14,348 nucleotides of DNA from Alphaproteobacteria bacterium (GTDB taxonomy: Bacteria > Pseudomonadota > Alphaproteobacteria > Rickettsiales > UBA1997): assembly GCA_016869775.1 (NCBI GenBank), contig VGDJ01000018.1, positions 1 to 14,348 of the forward strand. The letters run 5' to 3'. How positions within the stretch are numbered: position 1 is the first letter of the stretch; each line of letters starts with the position of its first letter. This document shows, piece after piece, positions 1 through 6,753 of this stretch. The position numbers were made by a program, and so were the translations under genes. Under the pieces are notes generated by a model, which searched no databases, was not told where the DNA came from, and saw only the letters and a program-made list of their open reading frames with translations.

Positions 1-52
1 TAAAAAACTTTTTTAATTTTTGAAGTATAAAATTATTGTTTAACAAATTGTG

Positions 53-73
53 TTATTTATTAGTAATAAATAA
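53..73. repeat. 21-bp perfect interrupted palindrome upstream of the 746-aa gene
   Basis: TTATTTATTA, a single G, then TAATAAATAA: two perfect 10-bp arms around one base, ending 51 bases before the ATG at 125. The symmetry suits a dimeric regulator site or an extruded cruciform. The arms are almost pure A/T, so chance is a real alternative. No convincing -35/-10 pair is visible in 1-124. Confidence 0.35.
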
Positions 74-124
74 ATCATTAATCTTTTAAAAATTTATTAG
101 TTAAAAAATAAACCAATTTAAAAT

Positions 125-2365
125 ATGCCTTTCCAAATAAAAAAATCTAAATCATTCCTCCAGCTAGAATCTCAGCAAAATAGCCTAGAAAATTCTACAT
201 TATTTACTTTGGTTTCAAAAGCAGTCATTGAAGAATTTCAAAAAATTGTTCAGGATTCGGAGATTTTGGGTGCCGAATATCATAATCCTTACACAAATAA
301 GACAGAAAATTTTCCTTCAAATCATTTAAAATTTAATTCGAAACATTTGCAGATTTTAGCTCGCAATGAATCTGTCAATACAACTGGATCTTATAATTTT
401 AATTTGTATGGCGGGCTACTGGGTGACGATAAAATTTGTCGTATTCGCCATTTGCAAAAATTAGTTGTTAATCAGTCAGAGGTTAAGGCTGAATATTTTG
501 GAGGATTTCCACGTGGAGAGCCAATAAATCAAATTCAAGGCGGTGGTAATAATTTCTTTTTAGTTGATCAGTCGGGCTTTCAGTGGCAAAGAGATAAAAG
601 AAATACGGGTTGTATCTTTTTTTATCCTGAAAACGCAACTGATCAATCTTACAATAAATTCCAAAAGGATATGTACCGAGTTACATTCCAAGAAGATCGT
701 CCCGATAAACCTTCGGAAAATAAATTAGCTGTAACATGGAATGGAGATCGAGGTGTCATCGATTTAGATTTATTAAGAAAGGGTTTTAAAGAAGAATTCA
801 AGCAAGCTTTTATTTCGGCAAATCATGCTTTTAGTCAAGATAAATCTGACGATAAGCACTGCCTAAGATTCAATAAAGCTGGTCTTGGATTTTTTGCCGA
901 AGGTGTGATTAATGGCAGTGATAAATCAATTAAACAGGATAAATTTTGTCAAGCTAGATTGGAGGGCATAGCTGAAGCTCTTGATGAAATTAGCCAAAGT
1001 GTTAAAAATGGCCAAAGTAGTTTTAGTAAATCTCCAAAATTTGATGCTCTTGAGTTACCATTCAGTGCTGATCAGCATATTCCTGGATATAATTTACTGG
1101 CTAAAAGTATAAAGGACAATGCTCAGAAAATCGGTATAGGAGAAGTTTTTATTGGAAAAAGAGATGCTTTAGAAGTTAAGTCGGGCTATAAAGTTGCTTT
1201 AACAAATTGCGCCGATCCCCATGCAATGGTTGGAAATGAAGGTGAATATGGAAGTGTTGATGCAATGATCGCAACAAATTGTAGAAAATCTTCGCAGAAT
1301 GTTAATGTGGCTTATAATCAGAATTTTGTTGAATTATCTTATGATCTAAAATCATTAGCAATTCCTAAAACCAATTCTAATTCATCTGTTGTTGAGGTTA
1401 ACGATAATCATAGTTCACAAAATTTCGAACTAAATCCAGTTACATCTCAATCACCAACTACTATTGCCTCTATCAATAATGCTGAACTTGAAGTTAGTAA
1501 AAACAAATTAAAGGATTTAATCAAAAAATTTAATTGGAATCCTGTTACAGAAGCTTATCAAAAGGGTAATGATGGGGCTAGATGGATGAAATTTAAATCA
1601 AAAAGCATCGAAGAAAAAGATATTGTTATAGGTGAATATGGATTAACTAAAAGTGGTGAAAAGAGTATCGTTCTTGACTTAAGAAGGGATAATTCAGGAC
1701 TTAGTACAAGATTTGATTCATATCAGTTTTATTTTTTAGATGATGGTCAAATTAGCATTGCGGGTAAAAAAACCGAAAATGGCGAAACTAAATGGACTAA
1801 TAATCTTGAGAAGAACGAAGGCGTTATCGATCCGGTTTTGTATAAATCTTATATTGATCAAGCCTGCACATATATCGAAAAAAATATTTCAAAATCCGAT
1901 CCAAAAGCGCCATCTGCTCCAACAGATACTCAACCCAAAACTTCTGTAAGCGTTTACCAAAGTGCTAATATAGAAGAAACCCTCAGAGTAGAAAACACCC
2001 TCAGAGAAGTCACAGAAGAGCTGGCTAAAAATGGATATATTTTTCCGCAACAAAGAGGTTGGAACTTATTAGGAGATAAATTAGGAGATAAAATGGAAGC
2101 TGGATTAAATAGTAGTTTACAAAAATCCTATGCAGACTCGGAGCATCAACTGATAATCGAAGATGGAGGGGGAGTTGTTGTTCTTGATAAAAAACAACCT
2201 GATAAAAACCAAAACTTCTCTGTTGTTTCTGATTCAAGTAAAAGGCTAAAAGTAATGGAGGGTTTTTTAAGAAAAATAAATGGATTGGACTCGCATTTTG
2301 TTGGTAAAAATGTGATAGATATCATAAAAGATTATTTTCAAAACAAGGGGGCGAGAAGTGTTTGA
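125..2365 (+). CDS. Unrecognised 746-residue multidomain cytoplasmic or secreted protein
   Basis: I do not recognise this protein. It shows no signal peptide and no membrane segment, so it is cytoplasmic or exported by a non-Sec route. Visible layout: a Gly/aromatic-rich N-terminal part (about 45-195); a compact core (about 196-405) with GLGFFAEG at 253-260, ARLEGIAEAL at 277-286, ELPFS at 310-314, TNCADPHAMVGNE at 360-372 and GSVDAMIATN at 376-385; a Ser/Asn/Thr-rich linker (about 412-455); a mixed alpha/beta segment (about 456-590); a Pro/Thr/Ser linker (590-612); and a C-terminal segment (615-746). The clustered D, H, N, E and G around 360-385 look like an active or ligand site. The start is firm: an in-frame TAA lies at 119-121, just before the ATG. 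Base composition matches the neighbours. The length, linker-separated modules and lack of relatives among housekeeping families would fit a host-interaction effector; that is inference only. Confidence 0.85.
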   Translation: MPFQIKKSKSFLQLESQQNSLENSTLFTLVSKAVIEEFQKIVQDSEILGAEYHNPYTNKTENFPSNHLKFNSKHLQILARNESVNTTGSYNFNLYGGLLGDDKICRIRHLQKLVVNQSEVKAEYFGGFPRGEPINQIQGGGNNFFLVDQSGFQWQRDKRNTGCIFFYPENATDQSYNKFQKDMYRVTFQEDRPDKPSENKLAVTWNGDRGVIDLDLLRKGFKEEFKQAFISANHAFSQDKSDDKHCLRFNKAGLGFFAEGVINGSDKSIKQDKFCQARLEGIAEALDEISQSVKNGQSSFSKSPKFDALELPFSADQHIPGYNLLAKSIKDNAQKIGIGEVFIGKRDALEVKSGYKVALTNCADPHAMVGNEGEYGSVDAMIATNCRKSSQNVNVAYNQNFVELSYDLKSLAIPKTNSNSSVVEVNDNHSSQNFELNPVTSQSPTTIASINNAELEVSKNKLKDLIKKFNWNPVTEAYQKGNDGARWMKFKSKSIEEKDIVIGEYGLTKSGEKSIVLDLRRDNSGLSTRFDSYQFYFLDDGQISIAGKKTENGETKWTNNLEKNEGVIDPVLYKSYIDQACTYIEKNISKSDPKAPSAPTDTQPKTSVSVYQSANIEETLRVENTLREVTEELAKNGYIFPQQRGWNLLGDKLGDKMEAGLNSSLQKSYADSEHQLIIEDGGGVVVLDKKQPDKNQNFSVVSDSSKRLKVMEGFLRKINGLDSHFVGKNVIDIIKDYFQNKGARSV
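1979..2006 (+). repeat. In-frame direct repeat, 18-bp period
   Basis: ACCCTCAGAG occurs at 1979-1988 and again at 1997-2006. The spacing is six codons and gives the peptide pair TLRVEN/TLREVT. It lies just after the second linker of the 746-residue protein and looks like a small in-frame duplication. Confidence 0.6.
2069..2092 (+). repeat. Perfect tandem 12-bp duplication inside the CDS
   Basis: TTAGGAGATAAA is repeated twice without interruption (2069-2080 and 2081-2092), giving LGDK-LGDK at residues 649-656. The copies are identical at the DNA level, so the duplication is either recent or copy-number variable. Confidence 0.8.
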
Positions 2366-2458
2366 TACAAAGCAAAAATGTTGCGTAATTAGTTAGTTTT
2401 GGGATTAAGTATCTTTAGATGTTTAAGTTTTATTTTGAGGCTTTCTAGGCCCTTGATA

Positions 2459-2472
2459 GTTTAAATTTAAAC
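2459..2472. repeat. 14-bp perfect palindrome in the convergent 746-aa/rlmN gap
   Basis: GTTTAAATTTAAAC is its own reverse complement. It lies in the 151-base gap between two converging genes (2366-2516), where transcripts from both sides must end. It lacks a GC-rich stem followed by a T-run, so I do not call it a terminator. Nothing else is visible in this gap. Confidence 0.3.
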
Positions 2473-2516
2473 AAACAATTTTGTATTTTTCGATAGTAAA
2501 ATTCTAAAAATTTAGA

Positions 2517-3611
2517 CTACTGAAGATTGGTTTTGTTTGGTTTTTTTCTCTCGCGTTCGGAAGCTGATTTTAATTGACCGCAAGCGCCCATTACATCATC
2601 TCCGCGTGTTTTACGAATTGTGGCAATTAGATTATTTTTTTTAAGAATTTCTTGAAATTGTTTTAAATTATTAATCGATGAGTTTTTAAAATTACAACCA
2701 TCCCATGGGTTGAAAGGAATCAAATTAACTTTGCAATTCAAATTATATTTTTTGATGAGCTTAATTAGCTCAAAAGCGTTTTCATTAGAATCGTTTACGC
2801 CATTAAGCATAACGTATTCAAAAGTAATTTTTTGATCGGGATTTTCACGATTATAAATTTGACACGCGCTGAATAAATCGTGGAGCGGATATTTTTTGTT
2901 AATTCCCATGATTTCATTGCGGAGTTTATCGTTTGTGGCGTGAAGGGAGATTGCCAAATTGGTCTTAAGGTCTTTTGAACATTTCAAAATTTCCGGAACT
3001 AAACCGGATGTCGAAATGGTGATGCGTTTTTTGGCGAAATTTAATCCATCGGGATCGCAAATAATTTCAAGCGCTTTGACAAGATTATCGTAATTAAAAA
3101 ATGGCTCCCCCATTCCCATGAATACTAGATTGGTGAGTTTACGATTTTTTTGATCCCAATCATTTATTAAGTTTTTAGCGACCAAAATTTGTGCAACTAT
3201 TTCGTAAGGTTCAAGGTTGCGCACTAAAGTTTGAGTTCCGGTGTGACAAAATTTACAAGATAGGGTGCATCCAATTTGCGACGAGATGCAAAGCGTTGAG
3301 CGATTTGTTTCTGGAATGAAGACCGACTCGACTTCTTTGTTATCAATAAATTTTACTAAAAATTTTAAAGTCCCATCAAACGATTCTTTTGAAGTCGAAA
3401 CATTTGATTTTTCAAACATAAAATTATCTTTTAAAATACCGATGTTTGTTTTTGAAACATTGGTAATTTTATCAAAATCATCTATGCCTTTTGTATAAAT
3501 CCAACCCCAAATCTGGTTAGTTTGATAGCTTTTGAAACCAAGACTATCTAAGTCTAAAGATAGTTGTGATTTTGTATAATTATAGATGTTATTTTTCTTA
3601 CTATGAAACAC
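2517..3611 (-). CDS. rlmN: Dual-specificity 23S rRNA (A2503-C2) / tRNA (A37-C2) methyltransferase RlmN
   Basis: Radical-SAM enzyme that places a C2 methyl on A2503 of 23S rRNA and A37 of some tRNAs, tuning peptidyl-transferase fidelity. The radical-SAM cluster motif is GCTLSCKFC, with Cys115, Cys119 and Cys122. Cys344 in MGACGQ is the methyl-carrying cysteine, and Cys108 in TLCISS matches the resolving cysteine. The SAM-binding GEP motif is at 168-170 (MGMGEPFFNYDN), and the late RKTRGDD motif is present. The N-terminal accessory domain (SYQTNQIWGWIYTKG) is also intact. At 364 residues the length is normal for the family. The start is GTG (CAC on the + strand at 3609-3611); the next in-frame Met is about 64 residues on, inside the conserved accessory domain. 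It uses a TAG stop. It diverges from the ribbon-helix-helix gene and converges on the 746-residue gene. Confidence 0.96.
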   Translation of the reverse strand: MFHSKKNNIYNYTKSQLSLDLDSLGFKSYQTNQIWGWIYTKGIDDFDKITNVSKTNIGILKDNFMFEKSNVSTSKESFDGTLKFLVKFIDNKEVESVFIPETNRSTLCISSQIGCTLSCKFCHTGTQTLVRNLEPYEIVAQILVAKNLINDWDQKNRKLTNLVFMGMGEPFFNYDNLVKALEIICDPDGLNFAKKRITISTSGLVPEILKCSKDLKTNLAISLHATNDKLRNEIMGINKKYPLHDLFSACQIYNRENPDQKITFEYVMLNGVNDSNENAFELIKLIKKYNLNCKVNLIPFNPWDGCNFKNSSINNLKQFQEILKKNNLIATIRKTRGDDVMGACGQLKSASERERKKPNKTNLQ

Positions 3612-3670
3612 AAATAAAAAATTTATTTTATATTTTTATTAAAAGGGTGATTAAAATTTAAAATAAAATC

Positions 3671-3694
3671 TAATACTTATCGATAAAAGTATTA
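3671..3694. promoter_or_regulatory. Inverted repeat, candidate operator between rlmN and the RHH gene
   Basis: TAATACTT (3671-3678) and AAGTATTA (3687-3694) are perfect 8-bp arms around ATCGATAA. Overlapping the centre is a second perfect 10-bp palindrome, TTATCGATAA (3677-3686). The site ends 20 bases before the ATG of a ribbon-helix-helix gene. RHH antitoxins and regulators commonly autoregulate by binding such symmetric sites as dimers of dimers. It could also affect the divergent rlmN promoter. The role is inferred; the symmetry is directly visible. Confidence 0.5.
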
Positions 3695-3714
3695 ACCTAA
3701 ATTTATTTATAAAT

Positions 3715-3891
3715 ATGAAAGAAAATAAAGTAGTTACTATCTCCGCTCAAATTCCAGCAGAACTTGAGAAATCATTGATTAAATTATGTGAAAGCCAAGA
3801 GAGATCTAAAAGTTACTATATCAAAAAAGCGCTCGAAAGATTGATCCAAGAAATATTTAAAGATGGCGGGTCGAGCAAAAAATCTAAATAA
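3715..3891 (+). CDS. Small ribbon-helix-helix DNA-binding protein, antitoxin-like (CopG/RelB/ParD type)
   Basis: A 58-residue protein with an ATG start and TAA stop. Residues 6-12 (VVTISAQ) form the short N-terminal beta strand that inserts into the major groove. IPAELEKSLIKLCESQ (13-28) is helix one. RSKSYYIKKALERLIQE (30-46) is helix two, including the typical RS-x-YYI-x-KAL-x-RLI pattern seen in antitoxins paired with RelE-family toxins. A short Lys/Ser tail follows. No toxin lies on either side: the next gene starts 30 bases on, is on the opposite strand and is a flavoprotein. It is therefore either a solitary antitoxin left after toxin loss or a stand-alone regulator. A symmetric site just upstream suggests autoregulation. 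The fold assignment is strong; the role is open. Confidence 0.85.
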   Translation: MKENKVVTISAQIPAELEKSLIKLCESQERSKSYYIKKALERLIQEIFKDGGSSKKSK

Positions 3892-3921
3892 CTCTTATTC
3901 TGTTACTAACTTTTATAAAAT

Positions 3922-4557
3922 TTAATTAAACCAATTGTCAGCGATTTGCTTAATTTCAGATGAAATTTTGGGTAAATTATTTTTATAATTCTCATCATCT
4001 CTTAAGCTAGTACCAACAGTTATAACTTCATCAAAACCCATAAAGTTAAAAGTAGCTTTTGCTAATAGCGACATTGAATTCCAATTTGGATATTCGAAGC
4101 TAAATTTTTCATTAGAATAAACACCACCAGAACTATAAATTGTTAAAATTCTTTTGCCCCGCATCATTTTTTGGTTATAGGCAAAAGTTTCATTATGAAA
4201 AACTACCGCATCAATATAAGCCTTCATTAATGCGGGGTAACCAAAGTTATGCATTGGACAAGCCAAAACTATTACTGAAGCTGACTTAAATTGTTTAATT
4301 AGATTATCATTTTGCGATAAAAGTTTAGCTTCTGTTTCGCTGAGTTTTAAACCTTGGTAGTTGCGTTTATAATATGCAGAAATTGATTCTTCGTTGAAAA
4401 TAGGAACCGAAGTTTTTAGTAGATCGAGGCTTTCAATTTCTGTTATATCTTTATTTTTTATTTCAGATATAAAAATGTCGAGAAGTTTTTTGGTGTTTGA
4501 ATTAGTCCCGGTTGGAAGATAATGAACTATGAGTGTTTTGAGTTTTTGAATTTGCAT
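3922..4557 (-). CDS. azoR: FMN-dependent NADH-quinone/azo reductase, AzoR (AcpD) family
   Basis: A 211-residue flavodoxin-fold oxidoreductase that uses NAD(P)H to reduce quinones (and azo dyes in the named family) by two-electron transfer, protecting against quinone stress in the cytoplasm. Visible marks are the first strand and FMN-phosphate loop (LKTLIVHYLPTGTNSNTKKL, 6-25), the isoalloxazine loop PMHNF at 101-105 (PMYNF in E. coli AzoR), LMKAYIDAVV (110-119) and SSGGVY at 142-147 matching the second FMN loop. Length is close to the roughly 200 residues usual for the family. ATG start with no Shine-Dalgarno. It converges on the RHH gene with a 30-base gap and follows typA on the same strand after 129 bases. 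The family is confident; the true substrate is not predictable, and a more general NAD(P)H-quinone reductase role is equally possible. Confidence 0.85.
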   Translation of the reverse strand: MQIQKLKTLIVHYLPTGTNSNTKKLLDIFISEIKNKDITEIESLDLLKTSVPIFNEESISAYYKRNYQGLKLSETEAKLLSQNDNLIKQFKSASVIVLACPMHNFGYPALMKAYIDAVVFHNETFAYNQKMMRGKRILTIYSSGGVYSNEKFSFEYPNWNSMSLLAKATFNFMGFDEVITVGTSLRDDENYKNNLPKISSEIKQIADNWFN

Positions 4558-4578
4558 TTCATTTTAAATTGTTGATTT

Positions 4579-4679
4579 AATTTTTGCCTAGGCGCTTTTT
4601 GTTATAAAATTTTTTAACAAGATCTTTTGCTGAATTTATTCAAATTTATTTATTTTTTAAAATATTTTTGGCAAAAATT
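4579..4679. repeat. Inverted repeats in the typA-azoR gap
   Basis: Two structures overlap in this 129-base gap. AATTTTTGCC (4579-4588) and GGCAAAAATT (4670-4679) are perfect 10-bp arms 81 bases apart. Between them, 4599-4620 is a 22-bp palindrome with 10 of 11 pairs matching (TTGTTATAAAA / TTTTTTAACAA). GCCTAGGC at 4586-4593 is a short GC-rich palindrome. They could bracket the typA transcript end or an azoR control region. No T-run follows a stem in the minus direction, so no classical terminator is called. Confidence 0.3.
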
Positions 4680-4686
4680 GGCTAAA

Positions 4687-6543
4687 TTATTCTTCAATAA
4701 AGTCAAATTTTTCATCTTTACTACGACTTTGTCTTTTTCGATCATTTGGGTCGAGTAGTTTTTTTCTAAGTCTCAATGATTTTGGAGTTACTTCAACCAA
4801 CTCATCATCGCCAACATAAGTAATCATATCCTCAAGAGTTAAGATGCGCGGAGGTGTTAGTCTAATTGCTTCATCAGCCCCAGATGCGCGGATATTGGTG
4901 AGTTGTTTACCTTTTAAAACATTAACCTCTAGATCACCTTGCTTTGAATTCTCGCCAATAATCATTCCGGTGTAAACTTTTTGTTGTGGTTTAACGAACA
5001 TGACTCCGCGATCTTGCAAATTCCAAAGAGCATAGGCAACAGCTTCGCCTGGATCGGTGGCGATTAAGGCGCCATTTTTAACACTTTTCATTTCGCCTTT
5101 GTATGGCGAATATTCGTGAAAAATTCGATTAAGAACTCCAGTTCCCTTGGTATCGGTTAAGAATTCGCTTTGATATCCTATTAAACCGCGCGATGGCACG
5201 TAAAAAACCACGCGAGTTTTACCGCCAGATGAGGGCTTCATTTCGATCATTTCGCCTTTGCGCGATGAGAGTTTTTCGACTACTACACCGCTGAAATTAT
5301 CATCGACATCTACTACAACCTCTTCGATTGGTTCTAAAATATTACCCGATTTATCTTTTTTAAATAATACGCGTGGACGCGAAACTGAAAGTTCAAAACC
5401 TTCGCGACGCATGTTTTCGATTAAAACTCCGAGCTGAAGTTCTCCGCGACCACCCACTTCGAATGCATCTTTTGCATCAGATTCTTTGACTTTTATTGCT
5501 ACGTTAGTTTCGGCTTCAGCAAATAATCGATCGCGAATCATGCGCGAAGTAACTTTGGAACCTTCGGTACCAGCTAAAGGAGAATCGTTGACACCGATGG
5601 TGATGGCCATTGTGGGAGGGTCAATAGGAGTTGATTTTATGGGTTCAACAACTGCAATTTCGCATAAAGTATCAGAAACTGAGGCTTTTTCGAGTCCTGC
5701 TATAGAAACAATGTCTCCTGCGATGGCTTCTTCAACTGCAACTTTTTCAACGCCACGAAATACATGAAGCTTGGTTAAGCGACCCTGTTCAACAATCTCT
5801 CCCTTAAGATTTATGGCTTTAAAATTCATTAAGTTTTTGGCTTTGCCTGAGTAGATTCGACCCGTAAGCATTCTTCCAAAGTAGGGGCTGTGATCAAGTA
5901 ATGTAGAAAGCATTGCAAAGGGGGCATCAATATCAAATTTTGGTGGCTCAACATGTTCTAAAATTAAATCAAAAAGCGGTGATAAGTCTTTGCGTTCTTC
6001 TTTATCCATGTCGCGAACGCACCAACCGTCTCTGCCAACCGCGTACAGAACTGGGAAATCGAGTTGTTGCTCATTTGCATTTAAGGATACAAATAAATCA
6101 AATATTTCGTTTAAAACTTCATCCGGTCTTGCGTCTTGACGATCAATTTTGTTAATGATGACAATCGGTTTTAAACCAAGAGCCAAAGCTTTCGATAATA
6201 CAAATTTAGTTTGAGGCATAACTCCCTCAGCCGAATCAACTAAAAGAAGCGTGCTATCGGCCATGCAAAGAACTCGTTCAACTTCTCCACCGAAGTCTGC
6301 GTGGCCTGGAGTATCGATAACATTAATTTTTTGGTCTTTCCACATTAATGAAGTACATTTGGCGAGAATGGTAATTCCACGTTCTTTTTCAAGGGCGTTG
6401 GAATCCATCACGCGATTTTCAACTTGTTGATTCGCACGAAAAGTTCCGCTTTGGTGAAGCATTGCGTCGATAAGAGTTGTTTTGCCGTGGTCAACGTGCG
6501 CAATAATCGCCACATTACGAAATTGAGAATTACTTTGTGTCAT
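4687..6543 (-). CDS. typA: Ribosome-associated translational GTPase TypA/BipA
   Basis: EF-G/LepA-like GTPase that binds the ribosome and is known in other bacteria for 50S assembly and growth at low temperature or under stress. At 618 residues it is full length. GTPase motifs: AHVDHGKT at 15-22 (P loop), the switch I segment ERGIT at 54-58, DTPGH at 77-81, NKID at 131-134 and a G5-like YAVGRDGW. The translation-factor beta barrel follows (TGRIYSGKAK, AGDIVSIAG), then the EF-G III-like part (SGRGEL variant GGRGELQLGVLIENMRREG), domain V (PSRGLIGYQSEF) and the TypA-specific C-terminal domain (GKQLTNIRASGADEA, TPPRILTLE, DDELVEVTP). All key residues look intact. The ATG start lacks a Shine-Dalgarno. 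A good promoter lies about 150 bases upstream, so it is probably transcribed apart from panB. Confidence 0.98.
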   Translation of the reverse strand: MTQSNSQFRNVAIIAHVDHGKTTLIDAMLHQSGTFRANQQVENRVMDSNALEKERGITILAKCTSLMWKDQKINVIDTPGHADFGGEVERVLCMADSTLLLVDSAEGVMPQTKFVLSKALALGLKPIVIINKIDRQDARPDEVLNEIFDLFVSLNANEQQLDFPVLYAVGRDGWCVRDMDKEERKDLSPLFDLILEHVEPPKFDIDAPFAMLSTLLDHSPYFGRMLTGRIYSGKAKNLMNFKAINLKGEIVEQGRLTKLHVFRGVEKVAVEEAIAGDIVSIAGLEKASVSDTLCEIAVVEPIKSTPIDPPTMAITIGVNDSPLAGTEGSKVTSRMIRDRLFAEAETNVAIKVKESDAKDAFEVGGRGELQLGVLIENMRREGFELSVSRPRVLFKKDKSGNILEPIEEVVVDVDDNFSGVVVEKLSSRKGEMIEMKPSSGGKTRVVFYVPSRGLIGYQSEFLTDTKGTGVLNRIFHEYSPYKGEMKSVKNGALIATDPGEAVAYALWNLQDRGVMFVKPQQKVYTGMIIGENSKQGDLEVNVLKGKQLTNIRASGADEAIRLTPPRILTLEDMITYVGDDELVEVTPKSLRLRKKLLDPNDRKRQSRSKDEKFDFIEE

Positions 6544-6692
6544 TGAATGTGAATTTAATTTTTAATTAGAATCTTATTTAAATCTTTGTTGAGAGCCCAA
6601 AATTATGTTTTTTAAGAAGGTTTTAATCTTAAAAAATTTTTAAGTGAGTCATTGAGGCTGTAGTTTGTAACAAACTTAAATTACAAATAAGT
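6544..6692 (-). promoter_or_regulatory. Long structured 5' leader of typA
   Basis: If the promoter at 6699-6727 drives typA, the leader is about 150 nt. It contains two sets of overlapping inverted repeats that cannot form together. Set one: AGTTTG/CAAACT (6662-6667 with 6671-6676) competes with TTTGTAA/TTACAAA (6664-6670 with 6681-6687). Set two: TTTTTTAAGA/TCTTAAAAAA (6608-6617 with 6627-6636) competes with CTTAAAAA/TTTTTAAG (6628-6635 with 6637-6644). A 7-codon ORF (MTHLKIF) runs from 6652 to 6629 on the minus strand. I do not recognise a known riboswitch. Stems are A/T-rich and weak. Confidence 0.35.
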
Positions 6693-6698
6693 TCGCGC

Positions 6699-6727
6699 AT
6701 GTTAAGGACGATCAAACTAAGTGTCAA
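6699..6727 (-). promoter_or_regulatory. Sigma70-type promoter for typA
   Basis: Read on the minus strand, a perfect -35 box TTGACA (6722-6727) is followed by exactly 17 bases and then TAACAT (6699-6704), which matches four of six positions of the -10 consensus. It starts 27 bases below the panB stop codon and points at typA. This is the best consensus-like promoter I find in the window. Confidence 0.6.
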
Positions 6728-6753
6728 GCAATGAAATTAGGATCCGATGAGTT

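Noticed and set aside
725..1340. Macrodomain or other ADP-ribose-binding fold for the core of the 746-residue protein
   Set aside because: The Gly/Asn/Asp-rich motifs are only loosely suggestive, and the canonical macrodomain signatures are not visible. Naming it would be a guess.
3265..3498. Open reading frames antisense to rlmN, typA, the AsmA-family gene and the rodZ-like gene, and overlapping the 746-residue gene
   Set aside because: They lie wholly inside strongly supported genes in other frames and show no family motifs; they are shadow frames.
3892..3921. Toxin gene or shared terminator right after the RHH gene
   Set aside because: Only 30 bases separate it from the converging azoR-like stop. 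There is no room for a gene and no hairpin is visible.
6571..6600. Second typA promoter: TTGGGC, 18 bases, TAAGAT on the minus strand, 28 bases before the ATG
   Set aside because: Both boxes are weak and the spacing is long. The TTGACA-17-TAACAT promoter upstream is clearly better.
6608..6641. Rho-independent terminator after panB from TTTTTTAAGA...TCTTAAAAAA followed by T5
   Set aside because: The T-run follows the stem on the + strand, not in the direction of panB transcription. The stem is nearly all A/T and lies beyond the typA promoter.
6681..6730. Possible degraded tRNA (GTTCG-like T-loop) in the panB-typA gap
   Set aside because: No acceptor stem, anticodon arm or CCA-side pairing can be built around it.
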